From Candidatus Melainabacteria bacterium (lineage in GTDB: Bacteria; Cyanobacteriota; Vampirovibrionia; Obscuribacterales; Obscuribacteraceae), in NCBI GenBank assembly GCA_003153555.1, contig PLZS01000087.1:19382-83381 (forward strand): DNA of 64,000 bases, in the 5' to 3' direction. The notes below the pieces were generated by a model. It searched no databases, was not told where the DNA came from, and worked only from the letters and a program-made list of their open reading frames with translations. Shown here one piece after another: positions 18,297 through 26,319 of this stretch (the stretch's first letter is position 1; every line of letters starts with the position of its first letter). The position numbers and the translations under genes were made by a program.

Positions 18297-18437
18297 GTGC
18301 GTAAACGGAAAAAGAATCGGGCACATCCTTGGTTCAAAAAGTTACTGGTTGGAGCATTTATGTGGCTAGCAAAGAAAGTGTTCGAGCCGATTCCGGTATT
18401 GTGTGCGTTTGCTGAAATCGTCGCCTTTGCGGTGTAA
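18297..18437 (+). CDS. 46-residue basic-hydrophobic membrane peptide
   Basis: GTG at 18297 is preceded six bases upstream by AAAGGAG, one of the best ribosome binding sites in the window. The peptide begins with seven basic residues out of the first ten (RKRKKNR) and continues as an amphipathic/hydrophobic helix to the C-terminus (LLVGAFMWLAKKVFEP, then PVLCAFAEIVAFAV). There is no signal-peptidase site. A small single-pass or surface-bound membrane peptide is inferred. It is not part of any larger frame and has no neighbour on the same strand close enough to form an obvious operon. Confidence 0.6.
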   Translation: MRKRKKNRAHPWFKKLLVGAFMWLAKKVFEPIPVLCAFAEIVAFAV

Positions 18438-18490
18438 TACGATCGCTAAAATGCTAAGAGATCGGATCACGTACCTCCAAGGTTGATCGC

Positions 18491-19228
18491 TTAGCTGCAG
18501 TTTGTTATGCGTTCTTGTTTGCGTCCGAACATACTAACGCAGCGTGCCCTGTCCATCTTCGCTTTCTGTTCCAGGAGACTTTCGGCGACGTCCGCTTTTC
18601 CTGTTATCTGATAAACGGGTGCCAAGCGATCTGCGATTCGCAACTGCATGTTGAAATCTTTGCGCATTCCTGCCTCAACAAAGGCATCTTCATAAAACTG
18701 TTCGGCGATGACGAATTGTCCTCTGTCCGCCAATCGTTCGGCGCGACTGAAGTTGACATAAGTCATTGGTAAGCCGTCCGTCAAACGTTCGAGCTTCTTT
18801 TCTAATCGTTGCGCTAATCCTTCGTCTCCTTTGTTTCGCAGAAAGACTGCGTAGTCCCAAAGAAAGAACATGTAGTCATTGAATCCGATCGAATTGCGTT
18901 CTATTCTCAGCGACTTCCAGATGTCATAGACTTGCTTGTAGATGGCATCTGCGACGTCTAGTTTATTCATCAAAATGTGTATGAATGCTGATTCGTTCAG
19001 GGCGCTGGCGAAAGCTGGTAAGTCGTTTCTGTCTTGGGCTTTTTCCGCGATTGTGTCGATGTATCTCTTGGCCAGCGAAAAGTCGCGTTTGAGTAAGGCT
19101 GTTTTGGCTAATGCCCGCTGTCCCCATCTATTGCGGTCTGCCGCTTGGAGCACCATCCTTGGTTGCACGTCGTCAGTAGAATAAATGGAATATTGCGAGC
19201 TGGCGATGACGCAATCATTGCTAAACAT
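18491..19228 (-). CDS. TPR-like helical repeat protein
   Basis: 245 residues from ATG at 19228, with GAGG eight bases upstream; a GTG at 19261 would add 11 residues. Pairs of antiparallel helices with TPR-like spacing fill the protein (ALAKTALLKRDFSLAKRYI; AERLADRGQFVIAEQFYEDA; QITGKADVAESLLEQ). There is no signal peptide, so it is probably a cytoplasmic interaction protein. Its upstream region contains an ACTGGT/ACCAGT inverted repeat and a copy of the GCTCAGGG-type core also found before the secreted peptides at 25330 and 25924. Confidence 0.7.
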   Translation of the reverse strand: MFSNDCVIASSQYSIYSTDDVQPRMVLQAADRNRWGQRALAKTALLKRDFSLAKRYIDTIAEKAQDRNDLPAFASALNESAFIHILMNKLDVADAIYKQVYDIWKSLRIERNSIGFNDYMFFLWDYAVFLRNKGDEGLAQRLEKKLERLTDGLPMTYVNFSRAERLADRGQFVIAEQFYEDAFVEAGMRKDFNMQLRIADRLAPVYQITGKADVAESLLEQKAKMDRARCVSMFGRKQERITNCS

Positions 19229-19259
19229 AAGAACAACCTCGGATTGGGTGACAAGCGAC

Positions 19260-19292
19260 ACTGGTTTTAAGTAGTGTGATTGTCGTACCAGT
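19260..19292. promoter_or_regulatory. Inverted repeat ACTGGT/ACCAGT, candidate operator
   Basis: ACTGGT at 19260-19265 and ACCAGT at 19287-19292 are perfect inverted half-sites 27 bases apart, upstream of the TPR gene. TACCAGTCC here also occurs at 19760-19768, in the region upstream of the MocR regulator, so the same regulator may act at both. Confidence 0.4.
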
Positions 19293-19307
19293 CCGAGGTT
19301 AATGACA

Positions 19308-19324
19308 GGGGAAAAACCCTGAGC
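19308..19324 (-). repeat. Third copy of the GCTCAGGG leader core
   Basis: On the minus strand this reads GCTCAGGG, five T, CCCC, one base longer than the core of the two leader repeats at 25245-25300 and 25733-25788. It lies about 80 bases before the ATG of the TPR gene at 19228 and points towards it. Confidence 0.45.
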
Positions 19325-19339
19325 ACAATGTTCCGAAAA

Positions 19340-19681
19340 CTACATCATGCGACGGCTAACGTCGCTAATGTCGAATTGCGTTTTTTGCAGATCAGAGAAG
19401 GTGTGATCCAAGCTCTGGCACAGGTCATTGAGTTGGCGCTGTGAGCTGCCGTCATTTATTCTTTTTAGTTCGTCGATCTGTCTTTGCAAATCATCTTTGC
19501 TGCGCAGCAGATCCGTCTCTCTTACGAGTAGATCACGCTTGCGTTGTTGCAGCCTGCTGATTGCAGTCGGATCGGAAATGACAGCCATGGCTGCTGGTTC
19601 AACGACAGCACCGATGGTGGCCGTTACGAGCAAACTGGCTACGAACGTTTTGATTAGTTGGTTTGGTTTGTGGTTACGCAT
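19340..19681 (-). CDS. Secreted coiled-coil protein
   Basis: 113 residues, with AAAGGAGG about nine bases before ATG. Residues 1-33 form a signal peptide (basic start, hydrophobic VASLLVTATIGAVV, Ala-Met-Ala). The mature part has heptad-like patterning rich in Leu, Arg, Asp and Gln (residues about 42-105), a coiled coil that probably oligomerises outside the cytoplasm. It is divergent from the MocR gene. Confidence 0.7.
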   Translation of the reverse strand: MRNHKPNQLIKTFVASLLVTATIGAVVEPAAMAVISDPTAISRLQQRKRDLLVRETDLLRSKDDLQRQIDELKRINDGSSQRQLNDLCQSLDHTFSDLQKTQFDISDVSRRMM

Positions 19682-19726
19682 AATTGCCTGCCTCCTTTCA
19701 GGATGTAGATAGAATACATTCTGAAA

Positions 19727-19774
19727 TGGACTTGATGAAGTGCCACTTTTATGTTTTGATACCAGTCCACTTTG
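19727..19774. promoter_or_regulatory. Candidate MocR operator
   Basis: Between the divergent coiled-coil and MocR genes, TGGACT (19727-19732) and AGTCCA (19764-19769) are inverted, while CCACTTTT (19743-19750) and CCACTTTG (19767-19774) are direct repeats 24 bases apart. ATACCA at 19759-19764 recalls the half-site known for the MocR protein GabR. Autoregulation from such sites is usual in this family; binding here is inferred. Confidence 0.4.
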
Positions 19775-19784
19775 GGTGAATTAC

Positions 19785-21296
19785 ATGGATTTTCTTGTAA
19801 ATTTGGATCCAGCAGCAGAAATGCCTATGCATCGGCAGATCTATGAAGAAGTAAGGCAGGCAATACTTTCCGGTCGCTTGTCAGCCGGGCGTAAAATGCC
19901 CTCGACAAGGGCTTTATCCCAGGCCCTTGGCATTTCCAGGGCTACTGTGACGATGAGTTATGAGTATCTTCTAAGTGAAGGATACTTCGAATCCTTGACA
20001 GGGTCCGGCACTTACGTGAGCAGGCACCTGCCGGAAGACCTTCTATATGTAGATTCCGATGTCCCCATAGACCCTATTGGCGAACCTGAAGAGACCTCGC
20101 TACCGGTAACTCCAGCTAAACACATGCGTCTATCTTGGTACGGGCAGAGTCTTGCATCGCGTAATTGGCTTGACTTCCCAGACGCAGAGCCGAAGATTCA
20201 ATTCACCTTCGGGCGCCCCGCTTTGGATGAGTTTCCGATGCGGTTGTGGACTCAGCTGTTGTCGAAGCACTTAGCGACCAGGGATTTGACCAGTCTGGAC
20301 TGTCCGTCGCGCTCTAAAGGTCACCTGCCCCTGCGTCAGGCGCTGGCTGAATACCTCGCCAGTGCTAGGGCGCTGCATTGCAACCCCGAACGAATAATCA
20401 TCGTTAACGGCTCGCAACAGGCGATTGCTTTGGTTACTAGAGTCCTTATCGACAGGGATGACTGTGCTGCAATTGAGGAACCTGGATATCTTGGCGCCCA
20501 GAAAGCGTTGATGGCAAGTGGTGCCAATCTGGTGCCTATCCAGGTTGATTACGCCGGTGTGCGAGTTGATGACTTGAAGAAGCGATTCGACAGCGCCTCG
20601 GGGTTGTCAGCGAAATTGTTGTATGTTACCCCCTCGCATCAGTATCCGACCGGTGTCGCGCTATCACTGCCGCGTCGACTCGACCTGCTCGCGTGGGCGG
20701 CGCGCACTGGCACCTACATAGTTGAAGACGACTATGACAGTGAATACAGGTACAAGGGGCGCCCTATTCCTGCGCTCGCAGGTTTAGACAAGAATGGATC
20801 CGTCATCTATATAGGGACGTTTTCGAAGGTGCTGTTCCCGGCATTGCGATTAGGATACTTGGTGGTTCCCGAATCACTAGTGGATGTGTTTGCAAGAGCA
20901 AAATGGCTTGCAGATCGGCACTCGCCACTGCTTGACCAACAAGTGTTGGCAGAGTTCATAACCGCCGGCCACTTAGATCGTCACATCCGCAAAATGCGAG
21001 GACTTTATGAACAGCGCAGAAAATTGTTTGTTGAGAATCTCAAGCTCACTTTCGGCAATCGTATTTCAATCCTGGGTGACAATGCAGGCCTTAGCGTGCT
21101 TGTCAGGTTTAATACTGAATGTGGGGACGATGAAATAGTGCAGCGCGCCGCGGCGTTGGGTGTTGGTTTATCGAGCACCAAAAAATACTACATCGGTCAA
21201 CATCGACCCAGTGAATTCTTGTTGAACTATGCCGGATTGACAGAAGAAGAACTTCTGGAGGGAATTCGTATAATCGCGTCGATTCTGAACGAATAA
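19785..21296 (+). CDS. MocR-family transcription regulator (GntR helix-turn-helix plus aminotransferase fold)
   Basis: 503 residues from ATG at 19785. Residues 9-78 are a GntR-type winged helix (MHRQIYEEVRQAILSGRLSAG, PSTRALSQALGISRATV). Residues about 120-500 are a class I aminotransferase fold, with the PLP-binding Lys in IGTFSKVLFPALR (about residue 348), Asp/Tyr in VEDDYDSEYR and Arg in the C-terminal domain. MocR proteins sense PLP-linked amino compounds and usually control vitamin B6, GABA or amino-acid genes. No B6 gene is adjacent. The neighbouring divergent secreted coiled-coil gene and the TPR gene with a shared motif are candidate targets. Confidence 0.92.
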   Translation: MDFLVNLDPAAEMPMHRQIYEEVRQAILSGRLSAGRKMPSTRALSQALGISRATVTMSYEYLLSEGYFESLTGSGTYVSRHLPEDLLYVDSDVPIDPIGEPEETSLPVTPAKHMRLSWYGQSLASRNWLDFPDAEPKIQFTFGRPALDEFPMRLWTQLLSKHLATRDLTSLDCPSRSKGHLPLRQALAEYLASARALHCNPERIIIVNGSQQAIALVTRVLIDRDDCAAIEEPGYLGAQKALMASGANLVPIQVDYAGVRVDDLKKRFDSASGLSAKLLYVTPSHQYPTGVALSLPRRLDLLAWAARTGTYIVEDDYDSEYRYKGRPIPALAGLDKNGSVIYIGTFSKVLFPALRLGYLVVPESLVDVFARAKWLADRHSPLLDQQVLAEFITAGHLDRHIRKMRGLYEQRRKLFVENLKLTFGNRISILGDNAGLSVLVRFNTECGDDEIVQRAAALGVGLSSTKKYYIGQHRPSEFLLNYAGLTEEELLEGIRIIASILNE

Positions 21297-21404
21297 TTTC
21301 CGCTATGGGGAAACCCGCGCTTTTTTACAATCATCAAACTGCGTTTGTCTTGCCGGAGCAACCGACTAATCAACAATCACAATGGTGCTTGATGCCTGTG
21401 CTTG

Positions 21405-22379
21405 TCACCTAATGATTGGCGTAGGCTTGGGAATGATCAGATTATCGCGTTTTCTCACGTGACCGGGCGGGCTTCCCGTCTGGCGTTTGAAAGCTTTGCC
21501 GAATGCAGATTCCGATTTATAGCCGACGAGATTGGCCACATCGAAAAGAGAAATATCGCCTTGTTTCAGAAGTGATTCTGCTTTGTGCATTCTCCATGAC
21601 GTCACGTAATCTAGCGGCGAACTCCCGGTCAGTTCCTTGAATCTCACCGCAAACGATGACCTGGACATGTCCACGTATTGCGCGAGCGATGCGACTGTCC
21701 ACTGTTCTTGCGGATTCGAGTGGATAGCAAATAACGCCTTGCCGATTTGCGTATCGCCCACAGCATTAAGCCAGCCGCTTGCATGCAGGCCAGATTGCTG
21801 TTTGTTTATATAAATTCGCACCGCTTGAACAAATACCAATTCAGTCAGACGGTCAACTGCAATTGATGTGCCAAATCCTTGGTTGGCAAGTTCCGCTGAG
21901 AGAAAGCGCAACGTTGGTTCCATCCATGGTTCGGATTGCAATTCTTCAGCTTTGATATAAATGAATTCCGGCAAAGAGGACAAGAAAGGATTGTTGCCAC
22001 CAGTATCAAAGTCATAACAACCCATCACAACTTTTGTCGAGGTGCCACCGCCACCAAAGTTGATTATTCTATTTCTTGAATTGTCGTCTAGATTGGCTTG
22101 CGTCAGCACGTCATCAAATTTGGTGACTGGGCTGGTTAGCGTATCGCGCAATGTATATGGACGAGCGCGAGACGTCAAAAGAAAGTCTCCTGTTGCCATG
22201 GAAATGGGTTTATCGGAGAGTCCACATTCGAGATAACAACCACCGCGAGCGATCATGATGAATCCAGCGCGTCCGATTCTCCCTTCCCACCTTACGCCCC
22301 AGGGTGCAGTGAAATCGGTTTGGCAGTAAACCATGCCTTTAAATTGGGTTGTGCTCAGGACGTCGGCGAGCAGATCCAT
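21405..22379 (-). CDS. AraC-family transcription regulator with cupin sensor domain
   Basis: 324 residues from ATG at 22379 (AAAGGG upstream); upstream in-frame starts at 22419 and 22496 are less supported. The N-terminal half is a cupin of the AraC_binding_2/6 type (GGCYLECG, GDFLLTSRARPYTL). The C-terminal 100 residues hold two helix-turn-helix motifs (VASLAQYVDMSRSSFAVRF; LFDVANLVGYKSESAFGKAF) and end in a GSPPGHVRKR signature. It is divergent from the MATE efflux gene, so control of that gene by a small aromatic or antibiotic-like effector is the natural guess. Confidence 0.92.
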   Translation of the reverse strand: MDLLADVLSTTQFKGMVYCQTDFTAPWGVRWEGRIGRAGFIMIARGGCYLECGLSDKPISMATGDFLLTSRARPYTLRDTLTSPVTKFDDVLTQANLDDNSRNRIINFGGGGTSTKVVMGCYDFDTGGNNPFLSSLPEFIYIKAEELQSEPWMEPTLRFLSAELANQGFGTSIAVDRLTELVFVQAVRIYINKQQSGLHASGWLNAVGDTQIGKALFAIHSNPQEQWTVASLAQYVDMSRSSFAVRFKELTGSSPLDYVTSWRMHKAESLLKQGDISLFDVANLVGYKSESAFGKAFKRQTGSPPGHVRKRDNLIIPKPTPIIR

Positions 22380-22448
22380 TACGTAAGTCCCTTTTGGATT
22401 GTGGGTTGAATGTCTCATCATCTTGCTTAGCAGGGAGCCTTGGAAGAT

Positions 22449-22496
22449 TTGGACGATTGGACATGAATTTTGGACTTTCTGGCATTGAACGTCCAA
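22449..22496. promoter_or_regulatory. TTGGAC motif cluster, candidate AraC-type operator
   Basis: TTGGAC occurs at 22449-22454, 22457-22462 and 22470-22475, and its inverse GTCCAA at 22491-22496. The outer pair extends to TTTGGACG/CGTCCAAA. The cluster lies between the AraC-type regulator and the MATE gene and is the most likely binding site of that regulator. Confidence 0.45.
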
Positions 22497-22592
22497 ATTG
22501 ATAATCCTATCATGGATGCTTGCGAGTGGCGAGCGCTTTCTTGCGGACGTGAATTCCCAGGTGCCGCACAGTTTGGCATTGGAGGTTACGGC

Positions 22593-23963
22593 ATGGCAGT
22601 TCTCCTTTTACAAAAAGTTAGTCTTGTGAATGGTTCGACATGGTCCGCGATTTGGAACATGGCGTGGCCACTGACAATAAATATGCTTGCGCTCGCGTTG
22701 ATGAACCTTTTTGAGGGGTGGATTGCAGGCCGGCTAGGCGCTGACGCCCAAGCCGCACTGGGAGTCGGCGGACAATTGTGGTTCCTCTTTATGATGATGA
22801 CTCTTGCACTTGCCGCTGGAACGACAGCCCTAATAAGCAGGTTCTGCGGCGCTGGTGACTTTGATTCCGCAGTGAAAGCAGGCAGGCAAGCATTGTTGTG
22901 CTCGCTTGTTCTCAGCATGATCGCCACTATACTTGGTCTTCTCACCTGCCGAACGGTGCTGCACGTCCTTGGAGCATCAGGAGCGATTGAAGAACAAGGC
23001 GTTAAATACTTAACCACGTCTCTTTTGTCGATGGTGCCGTATACGGTGCTATGGATTTTGAACTCAATTTTCCGTGCCAGCGGTGATTCCTTTACGCCGA
23101 TGTTAACGATGATGCTTGTATTTGGTTTGATCATGGTGGGCGAATTTGTTTTGTGCATCAGCCCTATACAGCTTGGCATACAAGGCATCGGCGTTTCCTG
23201 GATTGTCTGTAGCCTGCTTGGCATAATTGTCAACTTTGACCGATTGAAACGTTCGAATCTCGCCGGCATATGTGAAATGCGTGAGATGATTCGAGATGGA
23301 CTGTCACTTCACTGGTGCAAACGCTTTCTTGCCATCGGAATTCCTTCGTGCATGCAAGATCTGGCTGTGATCGGCGGTTCGCTTGGCGTATTTTTAGTGC
23401 TCTCAAAAACTTCCGATCCCATAATCAATCAAGCCGCTTGGGCAGCGGGTTGGCGGCTTGAAGAGACGCTGGTCCTGATGCCAATGTTCGGACTCAATCT
23501 CGCAGCTGCCACAATCGTTGGTCAAAATTTAGGCGCACACATGCCTCAGCGTGCCCAGGCTTGTGGATGGCAAGTCACCGCTATTGGTGCTTCAGTAACC
23601 AGTATCGTTGCTCTGGCAATGTTCATTTTTGCACCGCATATCGCAGCAGTAATGTGTTCGAATCAAAGTGTGGCTACGCTATGTGTAGAGTATTTGAGGA
23701 TAGTTTGCTGGACTGAGCCATTCTTCGCCTGTTGGCGAATCTTGTCGGGCGCCATGCAAGGCGCCGGATATACACAAGTTCCCATGTATGCCACAGTCTT
23801 TTGTTTCGCACTGCTGAGAATCGGTTTAGCGGCAACTCTTTCCCATGGCTACCATGGCGAAGCCGTGTGGATTTGGCTAAGCATGGCTGTCAGCACAGTG
23901 CTGGCGGGGCTAATTATGATCTTTTACTGGTATCGAGGAAAGTGGCGCTTGCAAGAGATCTGA
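22593..23963 (+). CDS. MATE-family multidrug/toxin efflux transporter
   Basis: 456 residues from ATG at 22593, with GGAGG seven bases upstream; the open frame extends to 22470 without a better start. There are about twelve hydrophobic segments in the MATE pattern: opening WPLTINMLALALMNLFEGWIAGRLG, Gln/Leu-rich second half with ALQDLAVIGGSLG-like spacing, and internal twofold symmetry. The length matches the family. It exports organic cations or similar compounds by Na+ or H+ antiport. It is divergent from an AraC regulator and 63 bases ahead of the oxidase gene, possibly cotranscribed with it. Confidence 0.9.
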   Translation: MAVLLLQKVSLVNGSTWSAIWNMAWPLTINMLALALMNLFEGWIAGRLGADAQAALGVGGQLWFLFMMMTLALAAGTTALISRFCGAGDFDSAVKAGRQALLCSLVLSMIATILGLLTCRTVLHVLGASGAIEEQGVKYLTTSLLSMVPYTVLWILNSIFRASGDSFTPMLTMMLVFGLIMVGEFVLCISPIQLGIQGIGVSWIVCSLLGIIVNFDRLKRSNLAGICEMREMIRDGLSLHWCKRFLAIGIPSCMQDLAVIGGSLGVFLVLSKTSDPIINQAAWAAGWRLEETLVLMPMFGLNLAAATIVGQNLGAHMPQRAQACGWQVTAIGASVTSIVALAMFIFAPHIAAVMCSNQSVATLCVEYLRIVCWTEPFFACWRILSGAMQGAGYTQVPMYATVFCFALLRIGLAATLSHGYHGEAVWIWLSMAVSTVLAGLIMIFYWYRGKWRLQEI

Positions 23964-24026
23964 GTCCAACAATGATAAACAGGCAATGATAAAGTATTAG
24001 ACTCATTACTTGTTTGGTGATAACAA

Positions 24027-25004
24027 ATGGATGTTCTTGTGTTGGGTGGCGGCGTGATTGGACTAACCACGGCACTCGTGCTTGCGGAACAAGGTGATCG
24101 CGTGGAGCTCTGGTCAAAGGAATTCTCGCCACACACAACTTCAGATGTTGCCGCTGCATTTTGGTATCCATATGAAGCTTACCCAATTGAAAAGGTTACA
24201 GCTTGGGCAATGGAGTCATACTCCAAATTTCAGACTCTTCAAAAAGATGATGATGCAGGAATACTGCCTCGGCAACTAGTTCATTATTTTCGATCTGAAG
24301 TTGTGACGCCAGGCTGGTCTGGCGTTACGCACAATTACGCGGAGAGCAAAGTCGATGCAATTGCAGGATATCAATCTGCGTTTTCTTTCAACACGTTCGT
24401 GATTGACATGACGATCTATATGACCTACCTCAGTCGCAAATGCCAGGGAGCCGGTGTCAAATGTGTGGTTCGAGAAGTGACCGATATGGACGATATCAGC
24501 GATGACGTTAAATTGATCATCAATTGCACAGGACTTGGGTCAAAAGATCTTTTCGCTGATCAGGAACTCGTTCCAGCAAAAGGGCAGGTGGTACGAATTC
24601 CGTTAACATCAAGCGAAGAACGAATTATCTTGTGCGACTCTGATCTGGAGAAATTTAAGATGATAGTGCCCAGAATGAATGATGTCGTTTTAGGCGGCAC
24701 ATATCAACACACATCCGATCTGGCAGTGGATCCCGAGGAGACGCGAAGAATTCTTAGTGACTGCAGGCAGCTTTGGCCATCGCTTGTTGCGGAAGTTGAA
24801 ACTCAAGTAGTATTAGGTAGTACAGCCGGTCTTCGTCCGTGTCGACCAACAGTGCGATTGGAAGTGCAGAACTGCGAAGATAACAGACGAATAATACACA
24901 ACTACGGTCATGGTGGAGCGGGGGTCACACTTTCTTGGGGCTGTGCCGAGGACGTTGCGGCATTTGCTCGGATTTCCATCGCCCCAGATTCGAACTATAG
25001 TTAG
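24027..25004 (+). CDS. FAD-dependent D-amino-acid oxidase-like protein
   Basis: 325 residues. The Rossmann FAD motif is at the start (VLVLGGGVIGLTTALVLAEQG), followed by TSDVAAAFWYPYE, a hallmark of the DAO family; the C-terminal FAD-contact motif is HNYGHGGAGVTLSWGCA, and GLRPCRPTVRLE supplies the substrate-carboxylate Arg. The length fits D-amino-acid or D-aspartate oxidases, which oxidatively deaminate D-amino acids with release of peroxide. The upstream ribosome binding site is weak (GGTGA). Two stops in tandem (TAG TGA) end it, and an open frame continues in the same phase for 57 codons. Confidence 0.88.
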   Translation: MDVLVLGGGVIGLTTALVLAEQGDRVELWSKEFSPHTTSDVAAAFWYPYEAYPIEKVTAWAMESYSKFQTLQKDDDAGILPRQLVHYFRSEVVTPGWSGVTHNYAESKVDAIAGYQSAFSFNTFVIDMTIYMTYLSRKCQGAGVKCVVREVTDMDDISDDVKLIINCTGLGSKDLFADQELVPAKGQVVRIPLTSSEERIILCDSDLEKFKMIVPRMNDVVLGGTYQHTSDLAVDPEETRRILSDCRQLWPSLVAEVETQVVLGSTAGLRPCRPTVRLEVQNCEDNRRIIHNYGHGGAGVTLSWGCAEDVAAFARISIAPDSNYS

Positions 25005-25010
25005 TGAACC

Positions 25011-25181
25011 TTGTGGAACGCATTACCTGATGGCACTATTGTTCATCTAAATTCAGCCGGTCAAATTATTCAGGCTCAATATTCAAACGGAATGAAACTC
25101 GACGATTCCTGCCTCGTTCAAACAATCGAGGGCTGTTATTGGTATCGCGACTGCAATCTGCGCTGGCATTCGCTGGACTAA
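25011..25181 (+). CDS. Possible 56-residue protein or decayed 3' fragment in phase with the oxidase
   Basis: Just after the tandem stops of the oxidase, the same reading phase stays open for 57 codons, from TTG at 25011 to TAA at 25179-25181. The composition is protein-like (DGTIVHLNSAGQII, CYWYRDCNLRW) with Cys and Trp pairs. There is no ribosome binding site before TTG. It may be a small gene read by coupling, the remnant of a longer gene, or a read-through extension. The motifs are not recognised. Confidence 0.35.
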   Translation: MWNALPDGTIVHLNSAGQIIQAQYSNGMKLDDSCLVQTIEGCYWYRDCNLRWHSLD

Positions 25182-25244
25182 TTTCACCCATTGGAAAACG
25201 GGAAATGAAAGTAATCTCTACCATCCAATAAAATTGTATTGCTA

Positions 25245-25300
25245 CCGACTAACTGCTCAGGGTTTTCCCCATGTCGCGAAGACGCGCGGATTGAGACAAT
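25245..25300 (+). repeat. Leader repeat copy A (56 bp)
   Basis: This block and the one at 25733-25788 have the same length and about 46 of 56 bases in common, with conserved ends (CCGACTAAC and GATTGAGACAAT) and a conserved core GCTCAGGGTTTTCCC. It lies 29 bases before the ATG of the first secreted peptide. Confidence 0.75.
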
Positions 25301-25329
25301 CTGTCGACGAGAATACATAGGATGTTTGT

Positions 25330-25698
25330 ATGAACAGAAAGAAAATCTCAATTGCGATCTCAGTTACTCTGGCAATTTTTGGAAGTTTAAGCGCTGCCGC
25401 AAATGCGCAGTCTGTCATGTTCGTTGGTGCCAAGCCTGCGCCTGCTTCGGTTCTGGCTCCGAAACCAGCTGTTGCGAAATTGCCAGTCAAATCTGTAGAT
25501 GAAACAATGCCGGAACAACGGCGGCCGTGCATGAAGGGTTACATTGTGAAAATTCAAAGTCCTATCACTGTCATTAGCACTAACGTGGCGACGGTGGAAG
25601 AATCTATACCTCCTCCTCCTCCTCCTGTTACGAACGGTTTCTACTCCTCAATGTGCGTGCCGACAAACCTCTCCAGCCTCAACCCCTATGCCAAATAG
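25330..25698 (+). CDS. Secreted Pro-rich peptide, paralogue 1
   Basis: 122 residues from ATG at 25330. The signal peptide (MNRKKISIAISVTLAIFGS, then Ala-Asn-Ala-Gln) is nearly the same as that of the next gene. The mature chain is Pro/Ala/Val-rich with a run of six prolines and two scattered cysteines. Both paralogues share VKSV, TMPE/AMPR and KGYIVKIQ/KGRILHVQ segments in the same order, which shows tandem duplication. Function unknown. The nearby polytopic membrane protein at 26320-27474 is a likely partner. Confidence 0.7.
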   Translation: MNRKKISIAISVTLAIFGSLSAAANAQSVMFVGAKPAPASVLAPKPAVAKLPVKSVDETMPEQRRPCMKGYIVKIQSPITVISTNVATVEESIPPPPPPVTNGFYSSMCVPTNLSSLNPYAK

Positions 25699-25732
25699 TT
25701 CAGCGTCGGCTGTGCAAATGATCCTCTTTGTC

Positions 25733-25788
25733 CCGACTAACAGCTCAGGGTTTTCCCTATACCTAGAAGAGTTGCAGATTGAGACAAT
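25733..25788 (+). repeat. Leader repeat copy B (56 bp)
   Basis: Second copy of the block at 25245-25300, here 135 bases before the ATG of the second secreted peptide. Its core is a perfect AGGG-TTTT-CCCT palindrome. The extra distance to the gene suggests that the block is a promoter or operator element and not part of the ribosome binding site. Confidence 0.75.
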
Positions 25789-25923
25789 TCCGACAGTGGC
25801 CAACAGCTGCTGCCGATGACAATGACGAAGGCGTTACGAGCCGATTAGAAATCAGCTTCGCAACTCCAATTACAAAGTGTATTTAGAAGCGTGCTGCAGT
25901 GCAGCATTGTAGAGGACTTTTGC

Positions 25924-26289
25924 ATGAAAAGAAATAAAATTTCAATCGCCATGTTGGTTGCTGTAGCGATGTGTGGATCTTTGAGCGTAGCAACCAACGC
26001 ACAGTCTGGCATGATGATGCTTCCCGAGCCAACACCTGCTCCGGTTATTAGACACATACCTACAGTCGTGAATTATGCTGTCAAGTCTGTCAAACCGATT
26101 ACAGAAGCGATGCCGCGTCCGACAAAGCAGCCGATAAACTTTAAGGGACGTATCTTGCACGTTCAAACTAGTGTCGCCGCCCCCGTAGCAGCGCCAGCAC
26201 CTGTTGTTCAGGTGGCACCAATGGGTATGGGCGGTTTCGTTGGTAGGGCCAGCGCGCCAACAGCCCCAGTTTCAATGACAAACCAATAG
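25924..26289 (+). CDS. Secreted Pro-rich peptide, paralogue 2
   Basis: 121 residues from ATG at 25924 (an upstream in-frame start at 25891 would spoil the signal peptide). Residues 1-26 are a signal peptide. The mature chain is Pro/Ala/Val/Met-rich and lacks cysteine, unlike paralogue 1. It ends 30 bases before the polytopic membrane protein gene and is probably cotranscribed with it. Confidence 0.7.
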   Translation: MKRNKISIAMLVAVAMCGSLSVATNAQSGMMMLPEPTPAPVIRHIPTVVNYAVKSVKPITEAMPRPTKQPINFKGRILHVQTSVAAPVAAPAPVVQVAPMGMGGFVGRASAPTAPVSMTNQ

Positions 26290-26319
26290 AACCTAACGAT
26301 TCAAGCATGTAGGTGTGAA

